From assembly GCA_023634235.1 (NCBI GenBank), contig JAMKCF010000003.1:10304742-10368741 (forward strand): 64,000 nt of DNA, written 5' to 3'. The stretch comes from Pisaster brevispinus (taxonomy: Eukaryota > Echinodermata > Asteroidea > Forcipulatida > Asteriidae). The notes under the pieces were generated by a model. The model saw only the letters and a program-made list of their open reading frames with translations, was not told where the DNA came from and ran no database searches. Within the stretch, counting starts at the first letter, position 1. Each line of letters begins with the position of its first letter. Position numbers and translations under genes: made by a program. Of this stretch, positions 25,799 to 37,991 are shown piece by piece.

Positions 25799-26211
25799 AG
25801 AGATGTACCCCCATTTATAACATCACACTTGCATATGTAAGGAATGAACCACGGGTGTTAAATCACAAAGATCTTAAACATACAATGGTTTCTTTGATAG
25901 CATGGTTTATGCGGTAGCTTTAAAGGAGGTCCACAGCTTCTTTTTAGAAAAATTGAATTTTTGATTTTAACTCTGAAAACTTTGTCAAACATTAAATGGA
26001 ACTGAATATTAACACTGATCTGCCCCGAGACATATTACCCTCTAAAATACTGCCATGTTCAAAATATTTCTGTAATGTTTATACTGAAAAATACAGTAAT
26101 CTGTTGTGCCTTTGAAGAAGTTGGCAATTGTTCACCCACAGAACTTAAATTCCACAGAGGTCATAACCTGTCTAATTTGCATGAAAAATGAGCACACTTT
26201 TTTTTCACATG

Positions 26212-26235
26212 TTTTTTTTTTTTTTGGGGGGGGGG
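26212..26235. repeat. T14-G10 bipartite homopolymer, second copy
   Basis: Fourteen T followed by ten G, the same arrangement as 3441-3464, although the flanks are unrelated. Confidence 0.95.
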
Positions 26236-27001
26236 TCCCAACAAACTTGGTCCCAAGTTTACGCATACCGTACGTGTACATACAGTGTAAGTGATACAAG
26301 CTGGATACCGGTTTGTCAAGATTAAAATGAGTGACCGTGCACTGTTTTCATGAAAAACACAAATGAGGCACAATAACACATAAATGATGGGGGGCTATAG
26401 CAAGCAGATTGATGAGGAGAAAGAAGAGCAAGTAGGCGGTGGCTGAGAAAGCCGTCGACGATGCACGGCAAACCAAGCACCAAGATGAAAGACTAGTTTC
26501 CGGGAGGGAAGAGGGAAGGGGGTCGGGGAGAAGAGAGAGAGAGCCGAGGCAAGAGAGGCGGGGTGATAACAGAAGAGATGAATGCAGAATGGCAATGATT
26601 AGAAGATGAGAATGATGGTGGGAGATGGGAGGCGGTTAAGAAGGTTGAAATGCTCCAATCAGTTTATCCACTCTTGGAACACTTACCCTAATGGGGCATT
26701 ATCACTTACAACCCTTCCAGTGCAATTGACACAATGTGTTTACAGGGGGGGGGGGGAAATCTACTGCACCAGAATTCAGAAGTAGAGTTGGACGAAGCAT
26801 CCATGCCCCTGGGTGGCTGTGAGGTATTTTGCAAATAGATACGTGCTGCTTTATTTCATTAGCAGTTATTCAGAATGAAGAACCTGACAGTTTATGGGAT
26901 ATGAATGTCTGGAAGCACAGTAGTCTCAACTGAATAAATAAAAGCTGGAATCTCAACACCGGTTCCACTAATTGATTTTTTTTTTTTCCCCTCCATCTTA
27001 G

Positions 27002-27100
27002 TCTTACCTCAATCGCCCCCAAATCCTCTGGATCCCATAGCATTTCAGTTTGAATTTGATGGACTCACCCCCATTCTACTAATGTTATCAAAGTCTAAAT
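27002..27100 (+). CDS. Exon 7 of unrecognised + strand gene
   Basis: The acceptor is excellent (run of T, then CCCCTCCATCTTAG). After two bases that complete a Val codon with exon 6, 32 codons are open: LPQSPPNPLDPIAFQFEFDG then LTPILLMLSKSK, plus one base. The donor AAAT|GTTAGG is weak but is the only phase-1 GT before an in-frame TAG at 27102. Confidence 0.65.
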
Positions 27101-30100
27101 GTTAGGTGTTGAGTTACCTTCGGCTGGAGGTCTTTCATTGATTCGGGACAGTTTTTAACCGAAAACACTGGGGAGTGAGTTGACTCAATTTATAATTACT
27201 GAGAATCTGAGGCAATCTTGGCCAGGTTCCCTTTCTACGGTGATGATTATCATACCAGCGAACACAACAGGGACCAGACTTAATTCACTCCCAGCCTCAC
27301 TGTGATTGCACTGAAGATCGCTGCACCCTAAGGAAATCTTTCAGCTATCACGTTCGCTGTAAAGAGGTACGAGGCAGCGGGTAAGAGGACGGGGGCTGAC
27401 TCAAAGCGAGGTTCACACTCTCCGCTCCACACAGCCAAGACTTGCCACGCTTGTTATCTTTAGAGATATTGGATGGCTTGTATATTGATCAGTTAGAGAG
27501 AGCAACCAGGGCAGAAGGCCAATTAAGGACCCAGAGAGCGAACTTGTTATCCTGTGCTTTAATTAAATAGCTATTATTTCTTCGTCCCGGTCTAACCTTG
27601 ATATATCCGATATATACACGGTCAGGGCCCTCGCTCATAATAAATGAGTATGATATAAATTATGCAATCCGGGTTTCATTACTGGCCAAGGATACTGTGA
27701 CTCTAGTTCATTATGTATCAGCAGCGTACAACATAACATGTGTTAAGCACTTCATTGCTCCAAACACAAATTGAATATACAATTTGATAGATATGCAGAA
27801 CTGGTTGAAGGCGGTGTGGCGAATGAGTAAAACATGATGTAGCACTTACACTTACAGCTTAAAAAGTCTATAAATTTGTATCAATATTTTAGCTAAATCT
27901 ATAAAGAAAGGTTTGGGGTTTTTTTTCGTACAAATATTAGTGGAACAAAAAGTCACAAATCATAAGATGTGTTATGTGCCTGCAAGGCTTTACCTTGAAT
28001 AAGACTAACAGAAGCTTGACATTTTCAAGCAAATCCCCCGATGGACGGCGTTTTACTTTGCGCTGTGTTCATATAACTGTTAAATTGGCAAGCATTACAG
28101 TAGATTTGTTTCAATTTGACCCAGTGAGAATGAATAAAGTAGAAGTACTGAGTTAGTTCATGAGTTGTAACATCAGGGACGGTGTCAAGTAATGATATTC
28201 CATGACTGCGGCTGACATTTGTGGCAAGGCAGTGGGGGCCTCATCTGACCGATGTTCAATCCGGACCTTAGGATATCAACGCCATTGCAATACTCTCTAC
28301 TCGAGAGCGAACATCTCTCCATCTTCAAGTATTTCAAATAACCAGAGCGGATCGGGTTTTAGCATTCCCAAGACCTTTTTTTTCCTTTCTATTTATGGGG
28401 ATTTCATATTGACATGTTTTGCGTGCCGATGTGGCCAACCATTGTGTAGCTGATGGCTGCCCTTCTGCACTGACACAGTTGTTAAGTGCCTGCCGTCCTT
28501 ACACGCAGCCTTGCAATTTGATTTAGCTCTGGATCAATTGACGTTGTGAACCGTGTTATCCCTCTAGTGGTGGAAGGCAGCCAGTGTCTGGATGACTGCA
28601 CATTTTATCGTATCGAGAGCAGTTGAGGCAAATACGCACAGGGACCCATAATATGGGCAAGTTGTCTGTGTTCATAACTTACCAAAACTGCTCCTCTACG
28701 GAAGTTACAAAAACAAAGCCAACCTGCATTGAAAGCGCTTCCACATACAGGACATTAGAAATAAATTCATTTTGAAATTTACGCAAAACTGAAGGACTGT
28801 TTACTTCCGATCGAAGCCACACCCTTTCTAATGCTCTATATTTCATGACAAACTCATCTATAATTAACCAGAGTCAAGTGTACACCCTGATAAATGTCAC
28901 CGTGGATGAAAGCAACCACTCTTTATCTTTAATCCCTGTTTCATTAACATCCATCCTCAAGACCCCCCTCTTCCTCAACCCTCACTTAAAGGAATTAACT
29001 TGTCTTAAACCATCCGTAACACTTGAGGCAGAACTGTTTCACTTTATACCATTGAGCCTGACATTAATATTTATCCTGCAAGGATGGGCCTTATCTCAGC
29101 AGCTTTCTCAAGTGTTTTCTAAATAAGCTAAATTTTCGTTTGAAGTGACAACAACGACTGGGAATCACTCCCTGGTTCTCATCATCTGTCACCTCTGGAG
29201 TGTCTTAGGGCATTGACATTGGGTCAAATTCAGAGAAGAAGAAGAAATAATTGAGACCGCTCCCCGAGAGTGGAAATGTAAAATAAGCAGGCTTTGAAAC
29301 CAAGCAGTAGCTGACTGCCCCGATTACATTCTCTATTACATTGCGGTATGGGGGAACTGCTAACACATTAAAGATCAACCGAGGCTAAAGCCTGACGAGG
29401 CATTTGTGAGAAACAGAAAATGAGAGTCACAAACGAGAGTCACAAACAAGTCCTCAATTCAACGTATTCAATTGGCTTAGCAACTTTGAGGATTCATCAG
29501 GTTTAGTAAGTAGGACTCTCTGTACTTGTATCTTTTTCTTAATCAATCCAATTCACTTGGCGTCGTCACACGAAAAATCTTGCTCACGCCATTTTGAGAG
29601 TCCGTTTTCCCTTTGCTACCGAAAGATAGGTGGCGCTCATGAAGTTAATGCGCTCCATATGCATTCTGACTCTCAACATAGCGGACCACCGGCAGGCAGT
29701 TGCCAGGTGCGTTGTAAACGCAAGAAGTCAATTAGAAACTCACTCAGACAGTATATCCATAACAATACAAACTTGCTGACAAGTGTTAACTATCCCAGTC
29801 CTACCCATTGGGTCTGAACAAGGAAGAATCGGCCAGAAAAGTTTCCTTTAAAGGAACTGTTTTGAAAACATTCCAAAGCAAATCATAGTTGAACCCCATT
29901 GCCTCTCATCAAGTGCTCTTCTGTCTGGGTCCATGGCCAACTCTGCCAACTTGAGTTTAACAGTCTCGACAACAATGTGATGGGTCCCATGCCCATGCAG
30001 GCATAGCTAGCAAGAGTCATTACTGCTTGAGATTAAGAATGTATGGTCAAAACTACCGAGTCACTAGATGCATGGGAGATGTAAAATGCTGCCTTGACTT

Positions 30101-30348
30101 CATTTATGAGTCTGGCTGCACTCTCGCAACCCAGACACATGAATATATTGATGGACTAAACTGTGAAATGTTTCAGCTCATTACAGTGGGCTGTAATGGA
30201 GACCAGTCCACAATTGCCTTCATACTGAACAGGGTCCTTTTAATGAGGTAAAAGACCATATACCAGTCATCAAAATAGAATTTGGGAAAATTTGCCTCAT
30301 GTTTGGAAGATTCCTGGTTTAAAGGGTCAGATAAAAACACTTTGCAAT

Positions 30349-30500
30349 AATTTTGGGTTGAACAAAGAAAAATGGACTAAAATGGGACTTGAACAAGCAA
30401 CCTCTGGGTTCTACCGGCAACCTCCGGGTTCTACCAGCAACCTCTGGGTTCTACCAGCAACCTCCGGGTTCTACCAGCGCTTCCAGTGCTCTACCAAAAA
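30349..30500 (-). mobile_element. tRNA-derived SINE with internal 20-bp tandem amplification
   Basis: On the minus strand a B-box-like TGTTCAAGTCC is followed by a tail TTTTAGTCCATTTTTCTTTG shared with the element at 35294. Between the expected A and B boxes lie four 20-bp units, CAACCTCYGGGTTCTACCRG on the plus strand, at 30398-30477. A truncated fifth (GCTTCCAGTGCTCTACCA) follows. Confidence 0.7.
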
Positions 30501-33130
30501 CCCTTCACATCAGGGTCTCAAGGCACTTATCCATCATAAAAAAAATTCTCAAAGACCATTATCAACACTTTATGTGACCCAACATACACATGAAATAACA
30601 AACCTGAGAAAGTCTGTCCTTTCGAATTTTTCAAAACCATATTGATTTTTCAAAAACTAAAATAAATGTACCTACACTGAGGCTTGGTCTATTTATAAGC
30701 CGTGCTCACCTTGTTTTAATAATGGGCACAAGGGTACAGAGTGTCCCTCTAACATGAAGGCTAACGCTGCTGAAAAGTGAACCTTGGAACCAGTCAATGG
30801 AGTGGGGGCTTGACACAAAGGCAGACCCTTGGGTGCCAACAATGGGAACCAGCTATGCCCGTCTTTCATGTGATTAAAGGCTTAACACCTTTCTTAGTCT
30901 CTAATCAATATTACTGCAACTCAACAACTGCATGGTAGCCACAGCACACACAGGGACTACCATTGGTTGGTTCTTAGCATACAGCCACTGAGTATAAAAC
31001 TCCAAAGTAAAACCATGGTAGAAACATACAGCAAAGACTCCTGACAATCCCAAGCCCTTCAAATTCAAACTGCATGTTTTGTTTGATTCTGTGGGACTGA
31101 GGACTGCACTAGTCATGGTGTTGGATTTTGTTTGGAGGGATCTTACACATAGCAAACCACCCATGGGAGTTGGGGGTAAACACCCAACCACAACTTATCA
31201 CCGGAGTAACATTCATCAGTTTCATTGAAATTTAGTACTTGCCTTTGTGCCCCACAAGAAACGAAGATCAATCAAAGCAAAAAATTGTAAAACCAGGACT
31301 TGTACAAGTTCATATATCATCAGAGAAAAGCATGAATACCTTTTATTGTGTACCATAAGTGCGCACCTTTAGATGATGCCAGTGATCCATTCATGTTTAG
31401 CTGATAGTGATATATACCTCGAAGACAACATCTTGGAATCACAACTAAAGATGTTTTGTAACGATGCATAACATACATATAAATGCACCCTTTTAAAAAA
31501 ATGTTTATTAATTCCCCATGAGATTATGTCAACTCATTTTTTTTGTGGGGCATAGATGTTTTCAAGTCGACAAACTTTTTGTTTTAAATTTGTCGGCCGT
31601 TAATGCAATTTTCTTGCAGAGCCACAAAGAATATCATGAATTTCATTCAGATATGTTTCTGCAAGTGATCCATTTAGGAATATAATACACATCAAGGCTA
31701 AACTGACTCTTGATGTTTGGTATCAGACATTTTACTGCATTAAGCTTTCAGATGCCAACTTGCAAACACACTTAGTGGGTAATTACTGAATGTGTACACA
31801 CCCTTGGGCACACGCTTATTATTTAATGGAGAGAGAGCATTTGTAACCTTCCATAAATGTTTGTTTAAGCATGGAACAATGGTTTAAGTATGCTTTACTT
31901 CTCTCTGAATCAAACAACCAACATGTGATTATGGCTTCGGAATTAAACACTCTCTCATTTAACTCTATCGAAAATTTGAAGGAAAACAAAACCAACACAA
32001 ATTTTTGTACACATCACTTTGTAAGTTTGAACTGAATTTGAGTTGTTTCTACTGACAAAACGTATGTGGGCAAATCTGAAAAGGACACTGAAAAAACAAA
32101 CAAGGACATTGGATGGCCTCTTGGCCAAGTGAAAAAAACAAACCAATGATCGTCCCCGCCTGCATTCTTCTGAAGCCTCATTCTTTTTATTCTACTTTGT
32201 CCCCGTAAAGACGACATTTTTCGAGGTATTTTCGCTTTATCTTGGCATAATTCTTTCGACGAGTGTTTTAAGTTAGACTTCGAAGTTCTACAAAGCTAGA
32301 CAATTTTTAGTCTGGCTCTTTCCTCCTTGAAAGAAATACTAAAAAAAATTAAAAGGCCCTCATCCTCCTGTTTTTGAAGAAAAAAAACAGGACGATCAAC
32401 TGCTTTACTTTTTTACTTGGCATTATGTACTTCCCTATGTGGTACCTTAACTCCTTCTTGGGAAAATGCTTGTAAACAACAACAGAAATTCTAAAAACCA
32501 AATTACTTCTGCCCAGGGAAATCAGCCTCCTGCTTGTTTTTCAATCAGAAGAAAGTCCTATAAGTGTTTAATGGAAGTGCTGTTTACTTTTCTTGGTTTC
32601 CGAAATGGCAAGCCTTGGCTGAAAGGACAAGCCTGCAATTATGTCCTAATTATATCTGGTCACCTTATCACCACACAATTCTTTCATGTGATTAAAGGAT
32701 TAACACCTTTCTAACTTCAGGATCAATACTGTGAGGGATTGTATTCCAGCACTAGTGACAAACAAAACACCTAATGGAATACATTCATTTGAAGAGTCCA
32801 CACTTACAAAAAAGGAACACATGACATGGCATAAGTCAGACTACCATATAAACTTTTGTTTAAAAAAAAAAACCCATAATTTATTATAAGTTTCCGGGAA
32901 CAAATTATTCCATGTTTGTTTACAAACAGATTGTGGATGCTAACTGATCTGGAATGAAAAAAAATAAGCCAAGAGCTATCCGACGTAGCGCCGCACTGAC
33001 AGTGAGACCCACTGGTGACACATCTACAAAGCATGGCGTGTCTATATCATCGAGCCATCATTAGGAATTCCAATCTGGTCCATCCAAGTCAGATCAATGT
33101 TCCTGTTGTGGTTTTTTGGTTAGAAAGCTC

Positions 33131-33163
33131 GCACACACACACACACGCACGCTCACACACACA
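33131..33163. repeat. (CA)n microsatellite
   Basis: Interrupted CA repeat with GCAC and GCTC interruptions. Confidence 0.9.
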
Positions 33164-33390
33164 ACGCGGCAGTGCAAGTGTAATCATATTCATTGTTGCA
33201 AATATGTGTAATCCTTTACCGTAACTGCTCCCCGCTACCCCGTGGGAATTCTGAGTACCATTCTCCTATTATGAAATAGCTCTTAAACTACCCTTGTGTT
33301 GTTACGTGTAAAGAAAGGAATCCAGGGAGTGTACGCGGTCGAGGATGCAGAGCGGCTTTTGTTCAGAACAGACTTGGCAAATTATTAGCG

Positions 33391-33421
33391 TGACCCCGTG
33401 ACTGACCCCTTGACCTGACCC
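33391..33421 (-). promoter_or_regulatory. Cluster of nuclear-receptor half-sites
   Basis: Four TGACCC/TGACCT half-sites occur in 31 bp, all in one orientation: 33391, 33403, 33411 and 33416. The local sequence (33340-33500) is GC-rich and free of recognisable repeats in an AT-rich intron, as often seen for enhancers. Motif evidence only. Confidence 0.3.
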
Positions 33422-34264
33422 GGGAGTGATCTCTGGCACTCCAATAAACGGGCGCACATCTGGCTGAGGGCCTCAGGGGGGTGCCGGAGCATTTCTTTCA
33501 ATTAGGATGGGTCGGGCATTTTGGGGGGCTTATTCTCTCGCAACGTATGCACGCACGTGGAACAGCACAAGATGGATTTTGTGTCAGGGAAGACAGGGCA
33601 TAATAATGAACAGAACATATGACAATTACAGTCAAGCGTTTTGCAAGGGAAACATATCGAGAATTAATAAATACAAAATTAAGAGACTGTAGGCTCGGGC
33701 ATCGATCAACGATGACTAAACAACTGACAATTGCATGTAATTTCAAATGCAAAATGATGAGCCCGCACTCTTATTACTTATCAATTTGAATATGACCCGT
33801 GGTTGGAGTGTACTATTGAGTTATGAAATATTAATACCTATGTAGGTTTCACTGCAGACATCATATGTCAAACTCTATCAACCATTGCAGACGGTTTATG
33901 TACATTTACGGCGAACAAAAAAGCAAAACCCTCAGTATGGCGTACACTGTGGATCTTTTTTTATACACAACGGTAAATATGCTCGGCACAGAGCTTTTGT
34001 TATCATTTGAGCAGAATGGTCTACTGACATTATTGCTTTGGGGAGTTCATTCGTTTACATCGTAAAGTTGTCTTGTTTTCTCTTTCAATATTTTGGTCTG
34101 TTTTAACATCACAATGTTTGGGTCTGTTTTAATATCAAAAGGCTTCAATTCAGATTGCCTTGTTTCAATTGCATTCCAGATAGATGGATAATATAATAAC
34201 AAATGTTCTATGATGCAAACTGACTTCGTTTTCATAACTGTACTTAATATTTAAAATCTTTGCA

Positions 34265-34500
34265 TACAGATGTTTACAATTTTAAAAAAAGAAGCAATCC
34301 GACAGAAAAATACAATGACATTAACTTGTTCCAAAATGAAGAAATGACCGCAGTCTAAATATTTAGAGTATCTGCAAAGGGCCTACAGATGTTTATAATT
34401 TTAAACAATAAAATGAAGCAATTCGACAACAAATTATTTTTTTAAAAGTTGTTCCTATACAATTGAAGAAATTGACACGGTCTGGCAACATTATTCTAAG
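34265..34500 (+). repeat. Tandem duplication, period ~119 bp
   Basis: TACAGATGTTTACAATTTTA at 34265 recurs as TACAGATGTTTATAATTTTA at 34384. Both are followed by GAAGCAATYCGACA and, later, AAATGAAGAAAT / AATTGAAGAAAT and a GAC-CG-GTCT phrase. The copies have diverged. Confidence 0.75.
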
Positions 34501-35293
34501 ACATTAAAGTACATGTGTGTGGTTTAATGATGCTTAGATTGGTGCATGACTCTGCTCAATTAGCATCAGTCAGGTCTTCCCACTCATCATTACAGTGTGA
34601 GCTGATAACATCTCCCAACGTGCAAAATCACACCCTACTGTATCCTCTGGACCTACCCTTTAAGAATCATGCATATTCATGAGGTGAGAGCCCCCCCCCC
34701 CATGACCCAGTACCCTGGAATGGTCTATGAGTCACTCTTGCACACGGGGTGAAACTGAAACGTAGGATTATGTGTTTGTGTAATTGAATAGGAGCTGAGG
34801 AACTAGGTAAGACATAAGACCTGAGCTAAGGTTTAGTCTAACTATTAGGGATTGCATCTCACAGCCGAGATGTGCTTCACAATTACCGTCCAGATATGGT
34901 TCACATTATCAAAAGAAGGGAAAACAAACACCGCAGTGGCCTTAATGAAAATTGGTTTTGCAGAGAGATCTTTGTTCAGTCAAAGGAATTGTTTTGCACA
35001 TAAATAATCCATGTCTACTATGGATTACATGATGGAAATAAAATTTACGTGGTTTTTTTTTTTTTTACATAACTACAGCTCCCCAGAAATATCTCCTGGA
35101 AGGAGGTAGGGAAAATTTGTACTACCAACTGAAATGCAATTATTAGATTAGAATAATCACCATGAAGCTGAATATTTAATGACAAATGTTAGTGTACTTT
35201 ATTTATATATTTATATTTTTAACTTGGAACAGCAAACAGTCAAGTGGCAGAATAGGTCACCTGAATAACAGGCACTCAGGTGCTTAGCGTTAA

Positions 35294-35393
35294 TTTGGGG
35301 GTTGAACAAAGACAAAATTTACTAGAGCGGAACTTGAACCTGCAACGCCCGGATTAAACATTACAGCACTCTACCAACGGGGCTGTCGAGGCC
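35294..35393 (-). mobile_element. tRNA-derived SINE
   Basis: On the minus strand: GCCTCGACAGCCCCGTTGGT AGAGTGCTG contains an A-box-like GTTGGTAGAGTGC, and GGTTCAAGTTCC is a near-canonical B box. The tail ATTTTGTCTTTGTTCAACCC matches the element at 30349. Eroded, and clearly not a functional tRNA gene. Confidence 0.75.
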
Positions 35394-36865
35394 TAATATT
35401 TTGTCCAGAATCTCGATGAGATTTAATCAAACAGGCACTGAATGTCGAACTTTTGAAAGACCCCAAAATCCCTCTTTTGAAATGCATAGATCCGTTTGTT
35501 GTTGATATCCAATGAAGTCGTGTTTCAAATTTCAAACAAAATGACATTCTAAACCATTTTTTAAGGCGAGGTTGGAGACTTGTAATTAATTGGTTCAACA
35601 ACATTCCTAAGGACTCTATCTACTGGAAAATGAGTGCATCATAAAAGTCAACTTGACCTTGGAGATCCTCTTTAATATCAAGCATTACATGACACTGATT
35701 ACACAGTCCTAGTTATTATCAGAGTCCACGCCTATCACTGTCCAGACTTTTTAATGCAAATCCATTGACAATTCTCACCGCAATCACTTCCTGAATCCCC
35801 TACAATGTGGACACGGCAAACAAGGCAATATGCCCAACAAGATAAGCAGCCCCTACAATGACACCAGACCCAGTCCAGAAAGCCAGTTAACCTCCCGGAA
35901 GTCTCCGCTTGTACTGGTCAGGCTGAATCTCTTTCCAAACCCGGGCTATAAAATGTCGGCAAAACCTGATGCAAGGAGCTTCAGAGACAAGACAAAGACA
36001 GCACTGAGAAGTTAGGGATGGGTGCATTTTGTTTATGAAGGATGCACAAGAAGAAGAAGAGGAGAAGGAAAAAAACCCCAACACAAATCAATAAAAGCAC
36101 ACGCATCCTGGCAATGCGACTGTGCACTACAGCAGGAGAGGGAGGGCGGGTTGAATTCCTACTGTGCTTCAGGACAGAAGGTGACCACAGCATTGTGGTT
36201 TATCTTAAAAGAGGCAATGCTTCAAACCTGTAATTGAGCCAAATTATCGACTCAGTTTACTCCAGTGAAATATTGCATAGTATAATTCCATGCTATTTTC
36301 ATGTTTTAATAGTGTTGCTATTTCATATCATAATGAGGTTTTTTTTTTCACAGGTATCGATAGTACAGGGATGGCTTTTGGTTAAGGGGTGCATCACAAT
36401 ATTCCAGAGAATCCTTAGGAATAAAATCGTCAGTGCAGTACTAAAATCAGGCAATTGTAGTTTATCTTTCTTTCTTTTTCTTTTAAAGAGGAAAGGTCCT
36501 GGCACAGCAACACTGCGATTTTCAATTTTCAATGAAATAGCCGAGGAAAAAAAAAGATGAAGAAATGGAAATCAGCTGACGAGCTGAAAAGTTGCATGCA
36601 TATATAATAAGGCAATTAACACCATTTGTATGAATTTCATAAAAATGGAGCTAAGTGTATTTTTGAAGCGCCTGATAGATTGATTTTATTGGTGATATCT
36701 CCCTCAAAGTAGTTGTTGGGGCAACGACACACATGAAACCCGTTAACAAATCATTTATCTTCGACTTACAGCCATTTTGGTTTTAATGTCGATTTGATTA
36801 AATATGACATTTAATAGATGTTAATTTTTATTTTGCATCAGGGATAAAAAATATAGTTTTTACCC

Positions 36866-36937
36866 TTACACAGATATGTATTAAGCAGAACTCGGGAAAG
36901 TACTGAGTATACCAGTGCTTAATACACATTGGTGTAA
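36866..36937. ncRNA. Candidate hairpin (22-bp stem, 28-base loop)
   Basis: TTACACAGATATGTATTAAGCA (5' arm, 36866-36887) pairs at 19 of 22 positions with the arm at 36916-36937. Flanking T-rich and A-rich sequence can extend the stem. Size and loop resemble an animal miRNA precursor, but a small palindromic transposon remnant would look the same, and I recognise no known miRNA. Confidence 0.3.
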
Positions 36938-37338
36938 GGAAAAAAACAAATTAAATTCAAATATGAAATTGCAAATTAGGACCTTATAGCACTGAGCTTG
37001 ATAGATCAGTTGTACAAACATGCCACTATTCGGTAGGTGGTATTTCTGCAGTTTGAGTTCTGAAATCTTGTAGAAAACCTGTCCTTGAACAGCTTTCATA
37101 TCATGTCATCTAACGGCACGAACTTCAACAATTGACACAGGTTTTTCTTATTCTATCCAATCAAATTATCATGAAAGATGTACAAAAAAAAGCACTTATC
37201 ACTTTCTCAGTACGGTATGCGTGTTCACGGTCACAGCTCGGAATCTTTCATAACATCGGCATTTCTATTCATGAAAGCGGCAAGCAATTGCAAGATTTTT
37301 TTTGGGGGGGATTGGTTTTTTTTGTTTTACCTGTCCAG

Positions 37339-37439
37339 TGCATACAGACAGGTGCACTCTCAAGGGCCTGGTTGGAGTTGAGGTCAAGCCAAGAAATTTC
37401 ATTACCAATGCCATACTGAAACACAGGTTGGCCCTGAAG
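37339..37439 (+). CDS. Exon 8 of unrecognised + strand gene
   Basis: The acceptor is T-rich with CCTGTCCAG and the donor is AAG|GTAAGT, a near-perfect site. Two bases complete a Leu codon with exon 7. Then 33 codons read HTDRCTLKGLVGVEVKPRNF then ITNAILKHRLALK, phase 0 at the end. GC-rich third positions (about two thirds) contrast with the AT-rich intron. The two other frames hit stops. Confidence 0.8.
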
Positions 37440-37976
37440 GTAAGTGGTAATTTAAATGTGAGTGACCCACTGGCAATCCAGTCTTTACTACAAACACACA
37501 GCCATTTCTCCTTTTTTTGTTCTCCCTCTGTTCTGTTCGCGGTCAGTTGGCATGAGCGTGTAAGCACGCAAGGCGGATGTCAGAAAGACAAGGGGGGATC
37601 AGAGGGGGTGTGCGTGCGTTTTATATGTGTGGACAGCAGTAAGTAATTATTGGACTTCAGTCATCTGTTACTATGGAAACTGTTTGTTCTGGTCTTATAT
37701 GCTGGGAATGACCTGTCCGTGGTTAGAGATTCAAGTCAGGGGGGCATCCTGAAGGGTTTGAGAAAAGGAGAGAGAGGAAAAAAAGACAAAGCTGTAAAAA
37801 AAAAAAAAATCCTGGAATTCTAACTTCTTTTTTTGAATATTTATTATACAGAGAGTGTCCTGAGGTATTAAAAACAACTGGAAATGTTAATTGTTGTTTA
37901 CCATAATAACCTAACGGCATATAGCAAGGGCCATAATCGGTCAGGTTTAGGGGCACAGGGTTAATATTGTTGAGGA

Positions 37977-37991
37977 GGGGGGGGGGGGGGG
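37977..37991. repeat. Poly(G) run, 15 bases
   Basis: Fifteen G after GAGGA. Confidence 0.95.
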
